64,000 nucleotides of DNA from DASWJZ01 sp963814905 (GTDB lineage Bacteria > Pseudomonadota > Alphaproteobacteria > Rhizobiales > Afifellaceae), in NCBI GenBank assembly GCA_963814905.1, contig CAWFEM010000006.1:14861-78860 (forward strand), read 5' to 3'. Under the pieces are notes generated by a model. It was not told the origin of the DNA. It made no database searches and worked only from the letters and a program-made list of their open reading frames with translations. Every line of letters begins with the position of its first letter. Within the stretch, counting starts at the first letter, position 1. Below, in pieces: positions 25,151 to 34,754 of this stretch. The translations under genes were made by a program, and so were the position numbers.

Positions 25151-25819
25151 ATGCGGTTTGAGAAGGTGCTGGAATACAAAAGGCTCCGGGACGCCTTCTG
25201 TTCTTATTTGCACGGAGAGCCGGGAACGAAGATTTCGCATCTTCCGGAAGGGCTGGAGGCCGACGTCGACTACAAGGCCTGGTACGGCAAATACGTCGAC
25301 TGGGAAAAATGCCTGCGAGACGCCTCCCACACTGCGCTGCGTTTGAAATTGCACCTCGGCCCTCCCCTTCGGATTCTCGATATCGGGTGTGGGCCGGGTT
25401 ACTTCGCCTGGGTGTGCTCCCATTACGGCCATCATGTAACGGGTCTTGATTTTCCCGGACCGTACTTTGCGAGGTTCCGCGCGCTGCTCGATGTCGAATG
25501 CGTTGAGAAGCCCGTTTGCAAATGGGCGACCCTTCCGGTGGACGAGACGGGCTTCGACTGGATAGTCGCCGTCGACACGCAGTTTCATCGCGACGAGTTC
25601 GTCTATGGCGAAGGAAAGAAGACGTTCGACTGGCGCGAGCCCGAATGGGCTTTTTTTATCGACGATTGCCTCTCCAGGCTTAAGAACGACGGAAAGCTCT
25701 ATTTCAAGCTGAACGACGCTGAAAACACCCGCAGCCTCCTTCCCGCGTTCCTGAGGGAAAAAGGCCTCTGGTCCGAAGGGAAGCACGTCATTTTCGAGAA
25801 GGCGCGCATCCAGGCTTGA
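25151..25819 (+). CDS. Class I SAM-dependent methyltransferase
   Basis: 222 residues from the ATG at 25151, behind GGAGAAG. The SAM-binding motif I is RILDIGCGPGYFAWV at residues ~75-90, followed by motif II acidic residue in HVTGLDFPG. The C-terminal half holds the beta-sheet region of a Rossmann methyltransferase (LKNDGKLYFKLN). The N-terminal 60 residues (YKRLRDAFCSYLHGEPG) are not a known domain to me. The substrate is unknown. It lies just after tRNA-Gly, and codon use is less GC-biased than its neighbours, so it may be acquired. Confidence 0.8.
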   Translation: MRFEKVLEYKRLRDAFCSYLHGEPGTKISHLPEGLEADVDYKAWYGKYVDWEKCLRDASHTALRLKLHLGPPLRILDIGCGPGYFAWVCSHYGHHVTGLDFPGPYFARFRALLDVECVEKPVCKWATLPVDETGFDWIVAVDTQFHRDEFVYGEGKKTFDWREPEWAFFIDDCLSRLKNDGKLYFKLNDAENTRSLLPAFLREKGLWSEGKHVIFEKARIQA

Positions 25820-25938
25820 AATGCCCCGCTCCGAGACAACGCAGACAAGCGCCCACTTCGACATCTAGGCCCGGAGTTGCCTCGGCGGGCACGCGCCTCC
25901 TCGTGGGCCGCTGATGCCTTAAGGGAGATCCGAGGCCG

Positions 25939-26328
25939 TCAGGATAAGGCCGCCGATTTCAGCTTTGACAAAGCCCGAATCTTGACCCGCATGCTGGCCG
26001 GCTTGGCGGCGCCCGGCGTCATTTCACCAGTGGAGGGATTGCGGACCAGCGTTCCTGCTCTTCGGGCGGGCACCTTCCGGAGTGTCACCTTCAACAGTCC
26101 CGGCCAGGTAAATTCGCCAACGCCACGGGGATGAACCGATCCCAACAGAGCGTTTTCGAGAGAGGCGAGGACCCCCTTGGCGGTGTTGCGCGGAATGTCG
26201 TTCTCTGCTGCGACAAGGTCGACAAGCGCCGATTTTGTGAGCGCGCCTTTGACCGGACGGACGGCCTGGGTCTTAGGTTTGCTCGGTGTCTTCTTTGTCG
26301 GGGACTTCGTGGTTCGCGCCTTGGCCAA
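25939..26328 (-). CDS. HU/IHF-like DNA-binding protein with basic N-terminal tail
   Basis: 129 residues from a TTG start at 26328, which has AGGAGA 6 nt upstream; an ATG at 26379 would add 17 residues with no ribosome site. Residues 1-30 are Lys/Thr/Pro-rich and basic. Residues 30-120 resemble HU: LTKSALVDLVAAENDIPRN, then the GEFTWPGLLKVTLRKVPARRAGTLVRNPSTGE arm region with the DNA-intercalating NP. Similar tailed HU-like proteins are found in Alphaproteobacteria and may compact DNA. It stands alone. Confidence 0.8.
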   Translation of the reverse strand: MAKARTTKSPTKKTPSKPKTQAVRPVKGALTKSALVDLVAAENDIPRNTAKGVLASLENALLGSVHPRGVGEFTWPGLLKVTLRKVPARRAGTLVRNPSTGEMTPGAAKPASMRVKIRALSKLKSAALS

Positions 26329-26586
26329 AGTATTTCTCCTCTGATTCGCTATTGCTGCTGGCTGCTCATACCCTTTCAAATCCGAGTTTGCTAACCCCTT
26401 GGATGACGAGCGGATACGGATAGGGCATGTTTCTGACCTGCGCTGGGTCAGATACTGTCGCCGGCGAAGCCGTCAAAGCGCGCGGCACAAAGGCTCCTCG
26501 GAAGCTCCGGGCGGACGACGGGCACCCAGAAAATCGGGAAGCTTCGCGTCGATCAGGCGGACGCCGGCGGCAGGCCGCGGCATGCG

Positions 26587-28266
26587 CTACTGCACGGATT
26601 CGGAGGGCGGCTGCAGCCAGTAGCTGGCGGCAGGCTTGTCGCGCTCGATGCGCACGAAATTGTCGGCGAACGCCTTATAGGTGTGGCTCCATTCGCCATC
26701 CGGCCACTTGATGCGGATCTCGGCGCGCTCGGCGGTGCCGAGACCGAAATGCACAAAACCGGACTGACCCGAGGCATGCCCGCCGCCGACGGAGATGACG
26801 CGCGTTATGGTCTGGTTGCCGAGCTTGACGGAGATGCGCGCGCCGACCGCGTTGCGGTTGGTGCCGGGCTGAGCCAGCTCGACCTCGAGCCAGTTGCCGA
26901 GCGGCTTGTGGCCCCACGCGGTACGGGCGCCGAGATTGCGGAAGAGGCTCGCCGGCGAATTCCTGTTGACCACGACGATGTCGGGCATGCCGTCGAGATT
27001 GAGATCGACGACCGCCGCGCCACGGCCGCGTTTCTCCGAGGCAATGCCGGCCTTTCCGCCGACCTCGGTGAACGTGCCGTCCCATTCGCCGAGCAGCAGA
27101 TTGTCGGGGTCGTAGGCGGCGAATTCCGGCATCGACTCGACGTTGCCCTTGGAGATGAAGAGGTCGAGCATGCCGTCATTGTTCACATCGGCGAACTGGC
27201 TGTGCCAGCCGGTCGAGGGACGGTAGTCGGTGCCCTGGTAGGGACGCTGCGCGGTGGCGCCGACATCGAAGGCGATGTCCTTGTAGACCGGCCGCAAGCC
27301 GTCGTCGCCCTGGTCCTCCTCCGGATCGAGTTCCTGCAGCTTGGTGTCCCCCATCGAGGTCAGTGCGTATTCCGGATAGCCGTTGCCCGAGAGATCCGCC
27401 TCGGCGATCCCCATCCCCCAGATCGAAAGATGCCGCCAGCCGTCGGCGGCGGTGAAGAGCTTCGGCGTGCGGCCGGGATCGACGTGCCACATCTGCTCCT
27501 CGCCACCGCGATAGTACTGGCGGTCGTTGGTCACGCGGAGCGACGGCGTGCCCGACTGGTTCCAATCCGTGAAGAGCATGGAGAGCGCGCAATAGCCCGG
27601 CGCCAGAGTGAAGGGTGCGCCGTAGGACGGCGTTTCGCCGATCGATGGCCGGATCAGGTAATTGTTGCCGCAGGTTCCCCAGGGCGAGCCCGGCGCCTGC
27701 CGGTCGACATAATTGCCGATGGCGAGTGTCGGGAACTTGGCGTTGATCTCGAAGGTGGCGGAAAAGGCTGTCGTCCACTCGCGGCCGCCGTCGAAGGCCC
27801 ACGCGTCGTTGGCCTTCTTGAACTGGCAGTCGCCGTCGCCCTTGAGCAGGAGGTTGGCACCGAGCCGCATGACGAAGAGGTCCATGTGGCCATCGTTGTC
27901 GATGTCGATCGGATAGGCGCCGATGACGCGCTTCAGATCGCCGGGCTCGATGCCGGAAAGCGTGACGGGCCTGAAGCGGAGCGCTCCTCCGGTCTCGCTC
28001 TCGTTTTCGAAAAGCTCGGCGGAATTGCTGCCGCCGGCCATGAAGAGGTCGGGCCGGCGGTCGCCGTTGCAGTCCAACACCGCCACCCCACCGCCGACGA
28101 AGAACTCCCAGGGTCCGCTATAGACGTGGTCGATGCCCGCCGCGGCGGCCTCGTCGACGTAATCGGGAATGTCGCCCGTCGCTTTCCCGTCGGCGGCGGC
28201 GGCCGCCCCGGCGCAGCCGAGGATCGCGAGCGCCGCAAGCGAAGCGCGTGCGACGGTCCAGCTCAT
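26587..28266 (-). CDS. CRTAC1-family protein (FG-GAP repeats, ASPIC/UnbV C-terminus)
   Basis: 559 residues from the ATG at 28266, with a signal peptide (LAALAILGCAGAAAA). The body has several FG-GAP/VCBS-like blades with Ca-binding loops: LDCNGDRRPDLF, DIDNDGHMDLF, DVNNDGMLDLF and DLNLDGMPDIV. The C-terminal ~110 residues form an ASPIC/UnbV domain (NWLEVELAQPGTNRNAVGARI ... IRIKWPDG). It is an exported beta-propeller, probably protein- or glycan-binding. Its start overlaps the di-heme gene by 4 bp (ATGA), so the two are coupled and may act together in the periplasm. Confidence 0.88.
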   Translation of the reverse strand: MSWTVARASLAALAILGCAGAAAAADGKATGDIPDYVDEAAAAGIDHVYSGPWEFFVGGGVAVLDCNGDRRPDLFMAGGSNSAELFENESETGGALRFRPVTLSGIEPGDLKRVIGAYPIDIDNDGHMDLFVMRLGANLLLKGDGDCQFKKANDAWAFDGGREWTTAFSATFEINAKFPTLAIGNYVDRQAPGSPWGTCGNNYLIRPSIGETPSYGAPFTLAPGYCALSMLFTDWNQSGTPSLRVTNDRQYYRGGEEQMWHVDPGRTPKLFTAADGWRHLSIWGMGIAEADLSGNGYPEYALTSMGDTKLQELDPEEDQGDDGLRPVYKDIAFDVGATAQRPYQGTDYRPSTGWHSQFADVNNDGMLDLFISKGNVESMPEFAAYDPDNLLLGEWDGTFTEVGGKAGIASEKRGRGAAVVDLNLDGMPDIVVVNRNSPASLFRNLGARTAWGHKPLGNWLEVELAQPGTNRNAVGARISVKLGNQTITRVISVGGGHASGQSGFVHFGLGTAERAEIRIKWPDGEWSHTYKAFADNFVRIERDKPAASYWLQPPSESVQ

Positions 28267-29720
28267 GGCTCGGTCACCAGCGTCTTCAGGTAGGCGATGA
28301 TCGACGAGCGGTCGGCGTCGCTCGCGGCGATGTAGGCGTCGCGGGAGGCGCGCGCTTCGCCGCCATGGGCGCGGATCGCCTCGTCGAGCGTGGTCATGTC
28401 GCCGCGGTGGCCGTAGGGCGCCGTCGAAGCGATTCCCCAAAGCTCGGCAGTGATGAAGATGTCGCGCTCGACGAAACGCTGCGCGAGAATCTCGTTGCCG
28501 AAGGCGGTGACCTCGTTGTCGGCGATCTTGTGGCGCTTAAGGTCGCCGTAAAGCGGCACCAGATACTCGCCCTCGTCGTTACGCTGCAGCGATTTCGCCC
28601 AGTCGAGGAGAGCGAGATTATAGACGGCGGGCTGCCGGACCTCGCTCAGCCTGAGCGTGCCGGAGAGATCGTAAGGCGAGGGGTCGGTGAAGGCGAGGCT
28701 CTTCAAGGGCAGCGTCGGGCGATGACACGCGGCGCAGCCGAGATCGGCGAAAGCCCTGGCGCCGGCCGCCGCGGCGTTGCGCCAATCGGGGTCGTCCGGC
28801 ACGCTTTCCTTCGGCATCGGCAGCGCCGCCTGGAAGGCGACAAGCGCGGAGATATCGCCGGGGGAAAGCTCGTCCGCGTGGCCGTCCTGGTCGAAATCGT
28901 CGCTGCCAGTCCAGCGTCGCCCGAAACGCTCGCTCGCCTCCATGCCGTGATGCGCGTTCATGGCGTTGATGGTGAACTGGCGGAGCGAGACGAAGACGCC
29001 CTTCTGGCTGAACGGCCGGATCGTCAGGTCGGCGTCGACCCCATCGATGCCGGAATTATCGACGCTGCCGTCGGGGCTGACGGTGACGTGACCGAAGTCG
29101 ACGCCCTTGCTGGTGAGCGCGGCGGTGACCGGCTGACGCGTCGCGCGTGCCTGCTTCAGCGCAGCGAGGCGCTCGGCTCGGAGATCCGCGGTCATCTCGC
29201 GCGCCAAGAGCTCCACCAGCCCGTCGCCGAACATCGAGTTGGTGTTGCGCTCGTTGGAGAATTGCGGATCGAGACTGTCGAAGTCGACGCTTTCAAAACC
29301 TTCGGAGACGAAGACGTTGGCGGTGAACGGCCCGGCGCCGCCCGGCCCAGGGTCGGAGTGGCACGACGAGCAGGCATTGGCGTCCATGCCGGCGGTACGG
29401 CGGAAGGCGATATCGACCGGGCGCTTGCGCAAAGTGGGGATGATCGCCTGCGTCGCCATCGGCCGCCCGGCGCCGTCCTCAACCGTGAAGCGGCCGACGA
29501 AGAGCGTCTTGCCGGCTTCCACCAGCTTCTCAAGCTCGGCCGCCGTGAGCGTCCCCTCGGGATTGGCGACATGCTCGCGCACCACCTTCTCCGCCCAGGG
29601 TGGCGCGGTGTCGGCGGCGGTGGCCTCGGCGGCGACCGCAGGGTGAACGAAGAGACATGCACAGCCAAGGAGCGCTGCGAGCGTTCGCCTTCGACGCACC
29701 GCTTCGCGAGCGCCTCTCAC
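28263..29720 (-). CDS. Di-heme oxidoreductase / cytochrome c peroxidase-like protein
   Basis: 485 residues, starting with GTG and overlapping the upstream ABC ATPase gene by 4 bp. It has a signal peptide (RTLAALLGCACLFVHPAVA). Two c-type heme motifs are present: CSSCH near residue 117 and CAACH near 327. FRRTAGMDANAC and VYNLALLDWA ... APYGHRG are typical of the DHOR branch related to MauG/CCP. It acts in the periplasm as an electron-transfer oxidase or peroxidase. The partner is most likely the CRTAC1 protein encoded next. The substrate is unknown. Confidence 0.88.
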   Translation of the reverse strand: MRGAREAVRRRRTLAALLGCACLFVHPAVAAEATAADTAPPWAEKVVREHVANPEGTLTAAELEKLVEAGKTLFVGRFTVEDGAGRPMATQAIIPTLRKRPVDIAFRRTAGMDANACSSCHSDPGPGGAGPFTANVFVSEGFESVDFDSLDPQFSNERNTNSMFGDGLVELLAREMTADLRAERLAALKQARATRQPVTAALTSKGVDFGHVTVSPDGSVDNSGIDGVDADLTIRPFSQKGVFVSLRQFTINAMNAHHGMEASERFGRRWTGSDDFDQDGHADELSPGDISALVAFQAALPMPKESVPDDPDWRNAAAAGARAFADLGCAACHRPTLPLKSLAFTDPSPYDLSGTLRLSEVRQPAVYNLALLDWAKSLQRNDEGEYLVPLYGDLKRHKIADNEVTAFGNEILAQRFVERDIFITAELWGIASTAPYGHRGDMTTLDEAIRAHGGEARASRDAYIAASDADRSSIIAYLKTLVTEP

Positions 29721-30508
29721 GGATGCGCCTCCACATAGGCGTCGGTGACCTTCGCGTGCGCCGGCAGCGTTCCGCCGATGATCATCGCAAGCACCTCGTC
29801 GGTCGTCACGTCGTCCTTGTGCACCGTCCCGACCATGCGCGCGGTCTTCATCACCGCGATGCGGTCGGCGAGATCGAAGACGTCATGGATTTCGTGGCTG
29901 ATCAGGAAGATGCCGATGCCCTCCTTCTTCAGCTGCTTGACGAGGTCGCGCACCTGCGCGGTCTCCGCCGGCCCGAGCGCCGCCGTCGGCTCGTCCATGA
30001 TCAGGATGCGGGCATTGAAATGGATGGCGCGGGCGATTGCGACGGACTGGCGCTGACCGCCGGAGAGCGCCTTCACCGGCGTCTTGAAGCCCTTGAAGAG
30101 GGGATTGAGCCGCCCCATCACCTTGCGCGTCGCCGCCTCCATGGCGACGTCGTCGAGCGTGTTCAGGCGGGTCAGGATTTCCCGGCCGAGGAAGACGTTG
30201 GCCGGCGCGTCGACGTTATCGGCAAGGGCCAGCGTCTGGTAGATCGTCTCGATGCCGAGCGCCTTGGCGTCGCGCGGGTTGTTGATCGCCACCGGCTTGC
30301 CGTTGATGAGTACCTGCCCGGAATCCGCATGACAGGCGCCGGAAAGCACCTTCATGAGCGTCGACTTGCCCGCGCCGTTGCCGCCGACGAGCGCGACGAC
30401 CTCGCCGGGATAAAGGTCGATGCTCGCGTCCTCGACGGCATGGACGCCGCCAAACGAGACGTAGATGCTACGCATTTCGACGAGTGGGGTGCCGCGGTTC
30501 TCGTCCAT
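29717..30508 (-). CDS. xylG: Sugar ABC transporter ATP-binding protein (XylG-like, single domain)
   Basis: 263 residues with Walker A GGNGAGKSTLMK near residue 41, signature LSGGQRQSVAIARA near 147 and Walker B ILIMDEPTAALG. Classical XylG has two fused ABC domains (about 510 residues); this is a single domain of the FrcA type, so two copies should form the dimer. A GAAGGAG site lies just before the ATG. Its 3' end overlaps the di-heme gene by 4 bp. Confidence 0.85.
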   Translation of the reverse strand: MDENRGTPLVEMRSIYVSFGGVHAVEDASIDLYPGEVVALVGGNGAGKSTLMKVLSGACHADSGQVLINGKPVAINNPRDAKALGIETIYQTLALADNVDAPANVFLGREILTRLNTLDDVAMEAATRKVMGRLNPLFKGFKTPVKALSGGQRQSVAIARAIHFNARILIMDEPTAALGPAETAQVRDLVKQLKKEGIGIFLISHEIHDVFDLADRIAVMKTARMVGTVHKDDVTTDEVLAMIIGGTLPAHAKVTDAYVEAHP

Positions 30509-30526
30509 GCGAGGCTCCTTCCGCCT

Positions 30527-31846
30527 TCAGGCCGTTCGCTTGCGATAGGCCGTGTCGATGCCGACGGCGGCCACCAGGACCAGCCCGGAGACAATGTTCT
30601 GGAGCGGCGAGGCGATGCCCATGAGCTGCATGCCCGACTGCAGCGACTGCATGACGAGCGCGCCGAGCATCGCACCCGGCACCGTGCCGACGCCGCCGGC
30701 GAAGGACGTGCCGCCGATGATCGTCGCCGCGATCACATAGAGTTCGTCGTTGGTGCCAAGCGCGTTCGTCGCGGCGTTCAAACGTGCCGAGGCGACGGCG
30801 CCGGCGACCCCGCACAGGATTCCCATGAGGATGAAGGTCTTCATGATGATCCAGCGCGTATTGATGCCGCTGAGATCGGCCGCTTCCGGATTGCCGCCGA
30901 GGGCGAAGACATAGCGGCCGAAGCGCGTGCGCGTCGACAGGAAGGTCATGACGATGGCGACGCCGACCGCGATCAGCACCGGGATGGCGAGCCCTAGCGG
31001 GATGAAGAGCCCCCCCTCCGGCCACGGAATGCCGTGCGCGGCCGCGTATTGCCGCGCCAGGCCCACCGGCATCGGATAGGCGTTGATGACGCCAATGGCG
31101 GCAATCACGGCGCCGCAGCCGATCACGGCGAGAAAGACCTCCGCCCAGACCGGACGGAGCGGAAAGTTGAAGCGCTGCCGCTGACGGCGCCCGGTCAGGA
31201 TACCGAACAGGATGCCCGCGCAGGCGAGGACGGCAACCGCCCAGCTCGCCGTCGCGCCGATCGTGCCATGCCCGCCGCCGCCGAGGAGCCCGAACGTGGA
31301 ATCGAGCGGCGCGAGCGTCTTGCCGCTCGCGACCCACCAGGCCGCGCCGCGCCAGACGAGCAGGCCGCCGAGCGTCACGATGAACGCCGGCACACCGAGA
31401 TAAGCGATAACGAAGCCCTGCGCCGTCCCGATCAGGGCGCCAAGCAAGAGCCCGCCGGCAAGCACGATGATCCATGTGGTGGCGTAATCGTAACCGACGA
31501 GTTGCGGCAGCAGCTCGGTCTGCATCGAGCCCATGACCATCGCCAGGAAACCGTTCAGCGAACCGACCGAAAGGTCGATGTTGCGCGACACGATGATGAG
31601 CACCATGCCGGTCGCCATGATCGCGACGACCGAGGTCTGCACCGAAAGGTTCCAGAGATTGCGCGGCGTCAGGAACACGCCGCCGGAGGCGATGTGGAAG
31701 CCGACCCATACGATCGCGAGGGCCACGACCATGCCCAGCATGCGGGCGTCGATTTCCGTTGCCTGCATGAAGGCCCGGAACGGCCTCACCCTGTGCTGCG
31801 CCAGGTTCCCCGCCCCTCGGCCCGGCGTACCGACGGCTTCAGCCAT
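30527..31846 (-). CDS. xylH: Sugar ABC transporter permease (XylH-like)
   Basis: 439 residues, longer than ribose-type RbsC and close to XylH. About ten hydrophobic segments are visible, with the CUT2 motif SRNIDLSVGSLNG near residue 107 and AGGVGTVPGAMLGALVMQS near 370. It forms the membrane pore for a pentose imported by XylF. Confidence 0.88.
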   Translation of the reverse strand: MAEAVGTPGRGAGNLAQHRVRPFRAFMQATEIDARMLGMVVALAIVWVGFHIASGGVFLTPRNLWNLSVQTSVVAIMATGMVLIIVSRNIDLSVGSLNGFLAMVMGSMQTELLPQLVGYDYATTWIIVLAGGLLLGALIGTAQGFVIAYLGVPAFIVTLGGLLVWRGAAWWVASGKTLAPLDSTFGLLGGGGHGTIGATASWAVAVLACAGILFGILTGRRQRQRFNFPLRPVWAEVFLAVIGCGAVIAAIGVINAYPMPVGLARQYAAAHGIPWPEGGLFIPLGLAIPVLIAVGVAIVMTFLSTRTRFGRYVFALGGNPEAADLSGINTRWIIMKTFILMGILCGVAGAVASARLNAATNALGTNDELYVIAATIIGGTSFAGGVGTVPGAMLGALVMQSLQSGMQLMGIASPLQNIVSGLVLVAAVGIDTAYRKRTA

Positions 31847-31885
31847 GTCGATCCGTCACGTTGCTATTTTTGGAGTGGTCGAGCC

Positions 31886-31909
31886 TGCGCCGCGGCTTTC
31901 CGCGGCGCA
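31886..31909 (-). other. Strong stem-loop between xylF and xylH
   Basis: TGCGCCGCGG-AAAG-CCGCGGCGCA is a perfect 10-bp stem just after the xylF stop. No T-run follows on the minus strand, so it is more likely an mRNA 3'-end stabiliser giving higher xylF levels than a terminator. Confidence 0.65.
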
Positions 31910-31934
31910 AGCCCTGGTTCGGTTCTGGGAGGAT

Positions 31935-32972
31935 CTAGCCGCAGACGTCGACGGTACCCGCCGGCACGCCCTTGCAGACCTCGTCCTTCGTGATCCAGCC
32001 GGCGTCGATCACCTCACTCAAATTGTCCTTGGTGATCGGGTTCGGCTTCAGGAACAGCGAATGCATGCTGACGCCCTTGGGGCCGCCGTCGAACATCATC
32101 GATCCTTCGATCTCGTCCATCATCTTGCCGGAAGCAAGCGCCAGGGCCGTGTCGCCGGCCGCCTTGCCGAGCGCGCGTGCGTCCTTCCACACCGACACGG
32201 TCTGCGTGCCGAGCGCGACGCGGTTCAGCGCCGCGTGGTCGCCGTCCTGGCCGGAGACAGGGACCTGACCCGCAAGGCCCTGCGCGGCGAGCGCAGCGAC
32301 GACACCGCCGGCCATGCCGTCGTTCTCGCAAACCACGGCATCGACGTTGTTGTTGTTCACCGTCAGGAACTGCTCCATTTCCTTCTGAGCGTTCGCAGGA
32401 TCCCAGTTGTCGGTATAGGTCTCGCCGACGATCTTGATGTCGCCCTTCTTCACCGCGTCACCGATGACCTCCTCAATGCCGCCGCGCAGGAAGTCGGCAT
32501 TCGGGTCGGCAGAGTTGCCCTTGATGATGACGTAGTTGCCGGTCGGCTGAGCCGCGTAGACGGCCTGGGCCTCAAGCACGCCAACCTCCTTGTTGTCGAA
32601 GGTGATGTAGAACGCCTTGGGGTTCTCGATCAGGCGGTCATAGCCGATCACCGGAATGCCCTCGTCGACGGCCTTCTGGATGGCCGGCTGGATGGCGTCG
32701 GTGTCCTGCGCGAGAACGATCAGGACGTTGGCGCCCTGCGCAATCAGATTCTCTACGTCGGTCAACTGCTTAGACGCCGACGACTGGGCGTCGGTGGAGA
32801 TGTATTTCGCGCCGCCGGCATCGAGCGCCGCCTTGATGGCTGCCTCGTCGGTCTTCCAGCGCTCTTCCTGGAAGTTGTTCCAGGAAACGCCGACTACGAC
32901 CTGCGCCGATGCTGCGGCGGCGGACAGGGCTAGACCGCCCGCCACCAACATAGATACAAGAATCTTCTTCAT
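31935..32972 (-). CDS. xylF: D-xylose-type substrate-binding protein
   Basis: 345 residues with a signal peptide (SMLVAGGLALSAAAASAQ). The N-terminal VGVSWNNFQEERWKTDE, DAQSSASKQLTDVENLIAQG and PVIGYDRLI blocks match XylF-type family 1 binding proteins. It binds a pentose in the periplasm and delivers it to XylH/XylG. GGGAGGAAAGAG lies just before the ATG. No xylose catabolic genes are in the window. Confidence 0.9.
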   Translation of the reverse strand: MKKILVSMLVAGGLALSAAAASAQVVVGVSWNNFQEERWKTDEAAIKAALDAGGAKYISTDAQSSASKQLTDVENLIAQGANVLIVLAQDTDAIQPAIQKAVDEGIPVIGYDRLIENPKAFYITFDNKEVGVLEAQAVYAAQPTGNYVIIKGNSADPNADFLRGGIEEVIGDAVKKGDIKIVGETYTDNWDPANAQKEMEQFLTVNNNNVDAVVCENDGMAGGVVAALAAQGLAGQVPVSGQDGDHAALNRVALGTQTVSVWKDARALGKAAGDTALALASGKMMDEIEGSMMFDGGPKGVSMHSLFLKPNPITKDNLSEVIDAGWITKDEVCKGVPAGTVDVCG

Positions 32973-33010
32973 CTCTTTCCTCCCATTCAGTGGGAACCTG
33001 AATAGTAACG

Positions 33011-33040
33011 CTTATAGTAGCAGGTCGCCCAACTGTCGAA
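33011..33040 (-). promoter_or_regulatory. Possible sigma70-type promoter of the xylF operon
   Basis: On the minus strand TTCGAC (33040-33035) and TATAAG (33016-33011) are 18 nt apart, about 40 nt before the xylF start. Matches are partial. Confidence 0.35.
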
Positions 33041-33190
33041 CATTTGGCACCGCGCCCGCTCGTCGCATCCCACCCGCCGAACGGTGCGGTCACCTGGGCG
33101 CGCCGAGCGCGTTTTGGCCCGCCGGCAATTGCCACGCATCGTGCCACCTTGCTAAATCCTCCCGATGTCACGGCGCGATCATTTTGGAAC

Positions 33191-34634
33191 ATGGCGGCGC
33201 GCGATCCGCGCGACGCCCGGGACGTTGCCGTGAGACTGGGTGCGTCGGCGTATTACCCGACCTTTTCACTCTCACTGTTGCTGAAGGCCGCCCTTCGCCC
33301 CTGTGAAGATGAGGCGCGCGAGGCATGGTCGAAATGGGAAGCCACGTTCGGCGGCGGCAAACCCGGGGCTGATGAGACGCGCCTCCTTGCCGCTGTGGCG
33401 AGGCGGCTGCGGGCTCTCGGGGTCGAGACCAGCTTGCTCCCGGAGCTCTTCGGCATTGTCCACTTCATGTCGTCGAGGCGGCAGAGGCAGCTGGAGGCGG
33501 CGCGCCCGCATCTCCAGGCGCTGCAGGAGGCCGGCATCGTCCCCCTGGTCACCAAGGGAACCGCGCGCGTCGCGCTCGATCCGCGCGTCGCCTCGGAGCG
33601 CGTCAGCGCGGATGTCGACCTGCTCGTGCCGAGGTCCCAGTGGGAAATGGCGGTGGACATTCTGATACGGCAAGGCCTGCGCCCGGGCTGGCCGCGCGAG
33701 CGCATCGTGCATCAGATGCGCGAATGGCGCCATTCGATCGACTTCATGGCGGACGACGTGGGGATCGACCTGCATCAGTCGGCGCTGTTCCCGAACCGCT
33801 GCATCGGCGACGACGACGCGATGTGGGCGCGCGCCATTAAGACATCGCTTAGCGGCGTTCCCATTCTCGTGCCGGCGGCGGCGGATCGGCTGGTGATGGC
33901 GATCTGCCACGGCCTTCAGTATTCCAGCGCGCAGCAGGCCGACTGGGTGCTTGACGCGGTCGACGCGCTTCATGCGGACGATTTCGACTGGAGCGTCGCG
34001 GAGGACGAGATCAAGGCGCGCGGAATTTCCGCAGCGGCAAGCGTGGGCCTCGCCTACATCGCCGAAGAGCTCCGCCAGACGGTGCCGAGCGATCTTCGCG
34101 CGCGCCTTAAGGACGACGTCGGCCCGCACTTCGCCGAGGAGTTCGATTCCATCTTTCATTCCTACGCGCCGCACTCCTCGCACGCCATGGTGGCGCGCTA
34201 TCTGGCGCAGCTTGAGCGCGCTGAGCGCGCTGCGAAGCGACAGCCGCGCCGGGAGACCCCGCCGCTACCGGGCACGTGGGAGAGCGTCGCCGAAGGCGTA
34301 CACGACGTGCGGCTCGCCGTGCCCGATGCGGTCAATCCGCATCGTCTGCTTCGCCTCGATCTCAAGCTGCCGGCGGTCAGGACGATCCGGCGCAGACGGC
34401 TCCAGTACCGACCTGCGCTGCAATTACGAGGTCGAAACGGCGGTGCTCGATTGGCGCGAAGTCGGCGAAGACCTCCATTTTGAACGCGAAGTCTCGGTCA
34501 AGATCCCCGGCGCCTTCCTGGCGCTTCGCGAGGTGCGCTCCTTGCGCCTTTCGGCCTGGTGGGTCGGCGTGCTCGGGCATCGCCGCTGGCAGCCCCTGGA
34601 CGGCGTCACCTATCGATGGTCTGAAATCGGTTAG
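33191..34634 (+). pseudogene. Nucleotidyltransferase-family protein, frameshifted near the 3' end
   Basis: From the ATG at 33191 one frame codes about 395 residues of a PF14907-type nucleotidyltransferase (VPLVTKGTARVAL, SADVDLLVPRSQWEMA, HSIDFMADDVGIDLHQS). Around 34375-34405 it degenerates into Arg-rich sequence and stops at 34483. The next frame then reads sensibly (STDLRCNYEVETAVLDWREV ... YRWSEIG) to a stop at 34634. A net +1 or -2 indel therefore splits one gene of about 480 residues. Such proteins are linked to polysaccharide or peptide modification loci, but no partner lies here. A sequencing error is possible; clear decay elsewhere is limited to the island. Confidence 0.7.
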
Positions 34635-34754
34635 GCGCGACACTATCGGAGCGCCGAGGATGCTTCTTGCCTCCCGGTGCGCGTTGTCCGAAAAGCGTGC
34701 ATCGCAACACGGGCTCTGTTACAAGCCGCGACCCATGCGACCGACCGGCAACCA

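Noticed and set aside
24776..25864. 362-residue minus-strand open frame
   Set aside because: It runs antisense through the tRNA-Gly gene and the methyltransferase gene; the composition is shadow-like and the methyltransferase on the plus strand has clear motifs.
26428..26452. TCTGACC...GGTCAGA hairpin after the CRTAC1 gene as a terminator
   Set aside because: No T-run follows on the minus strand; too short to call.
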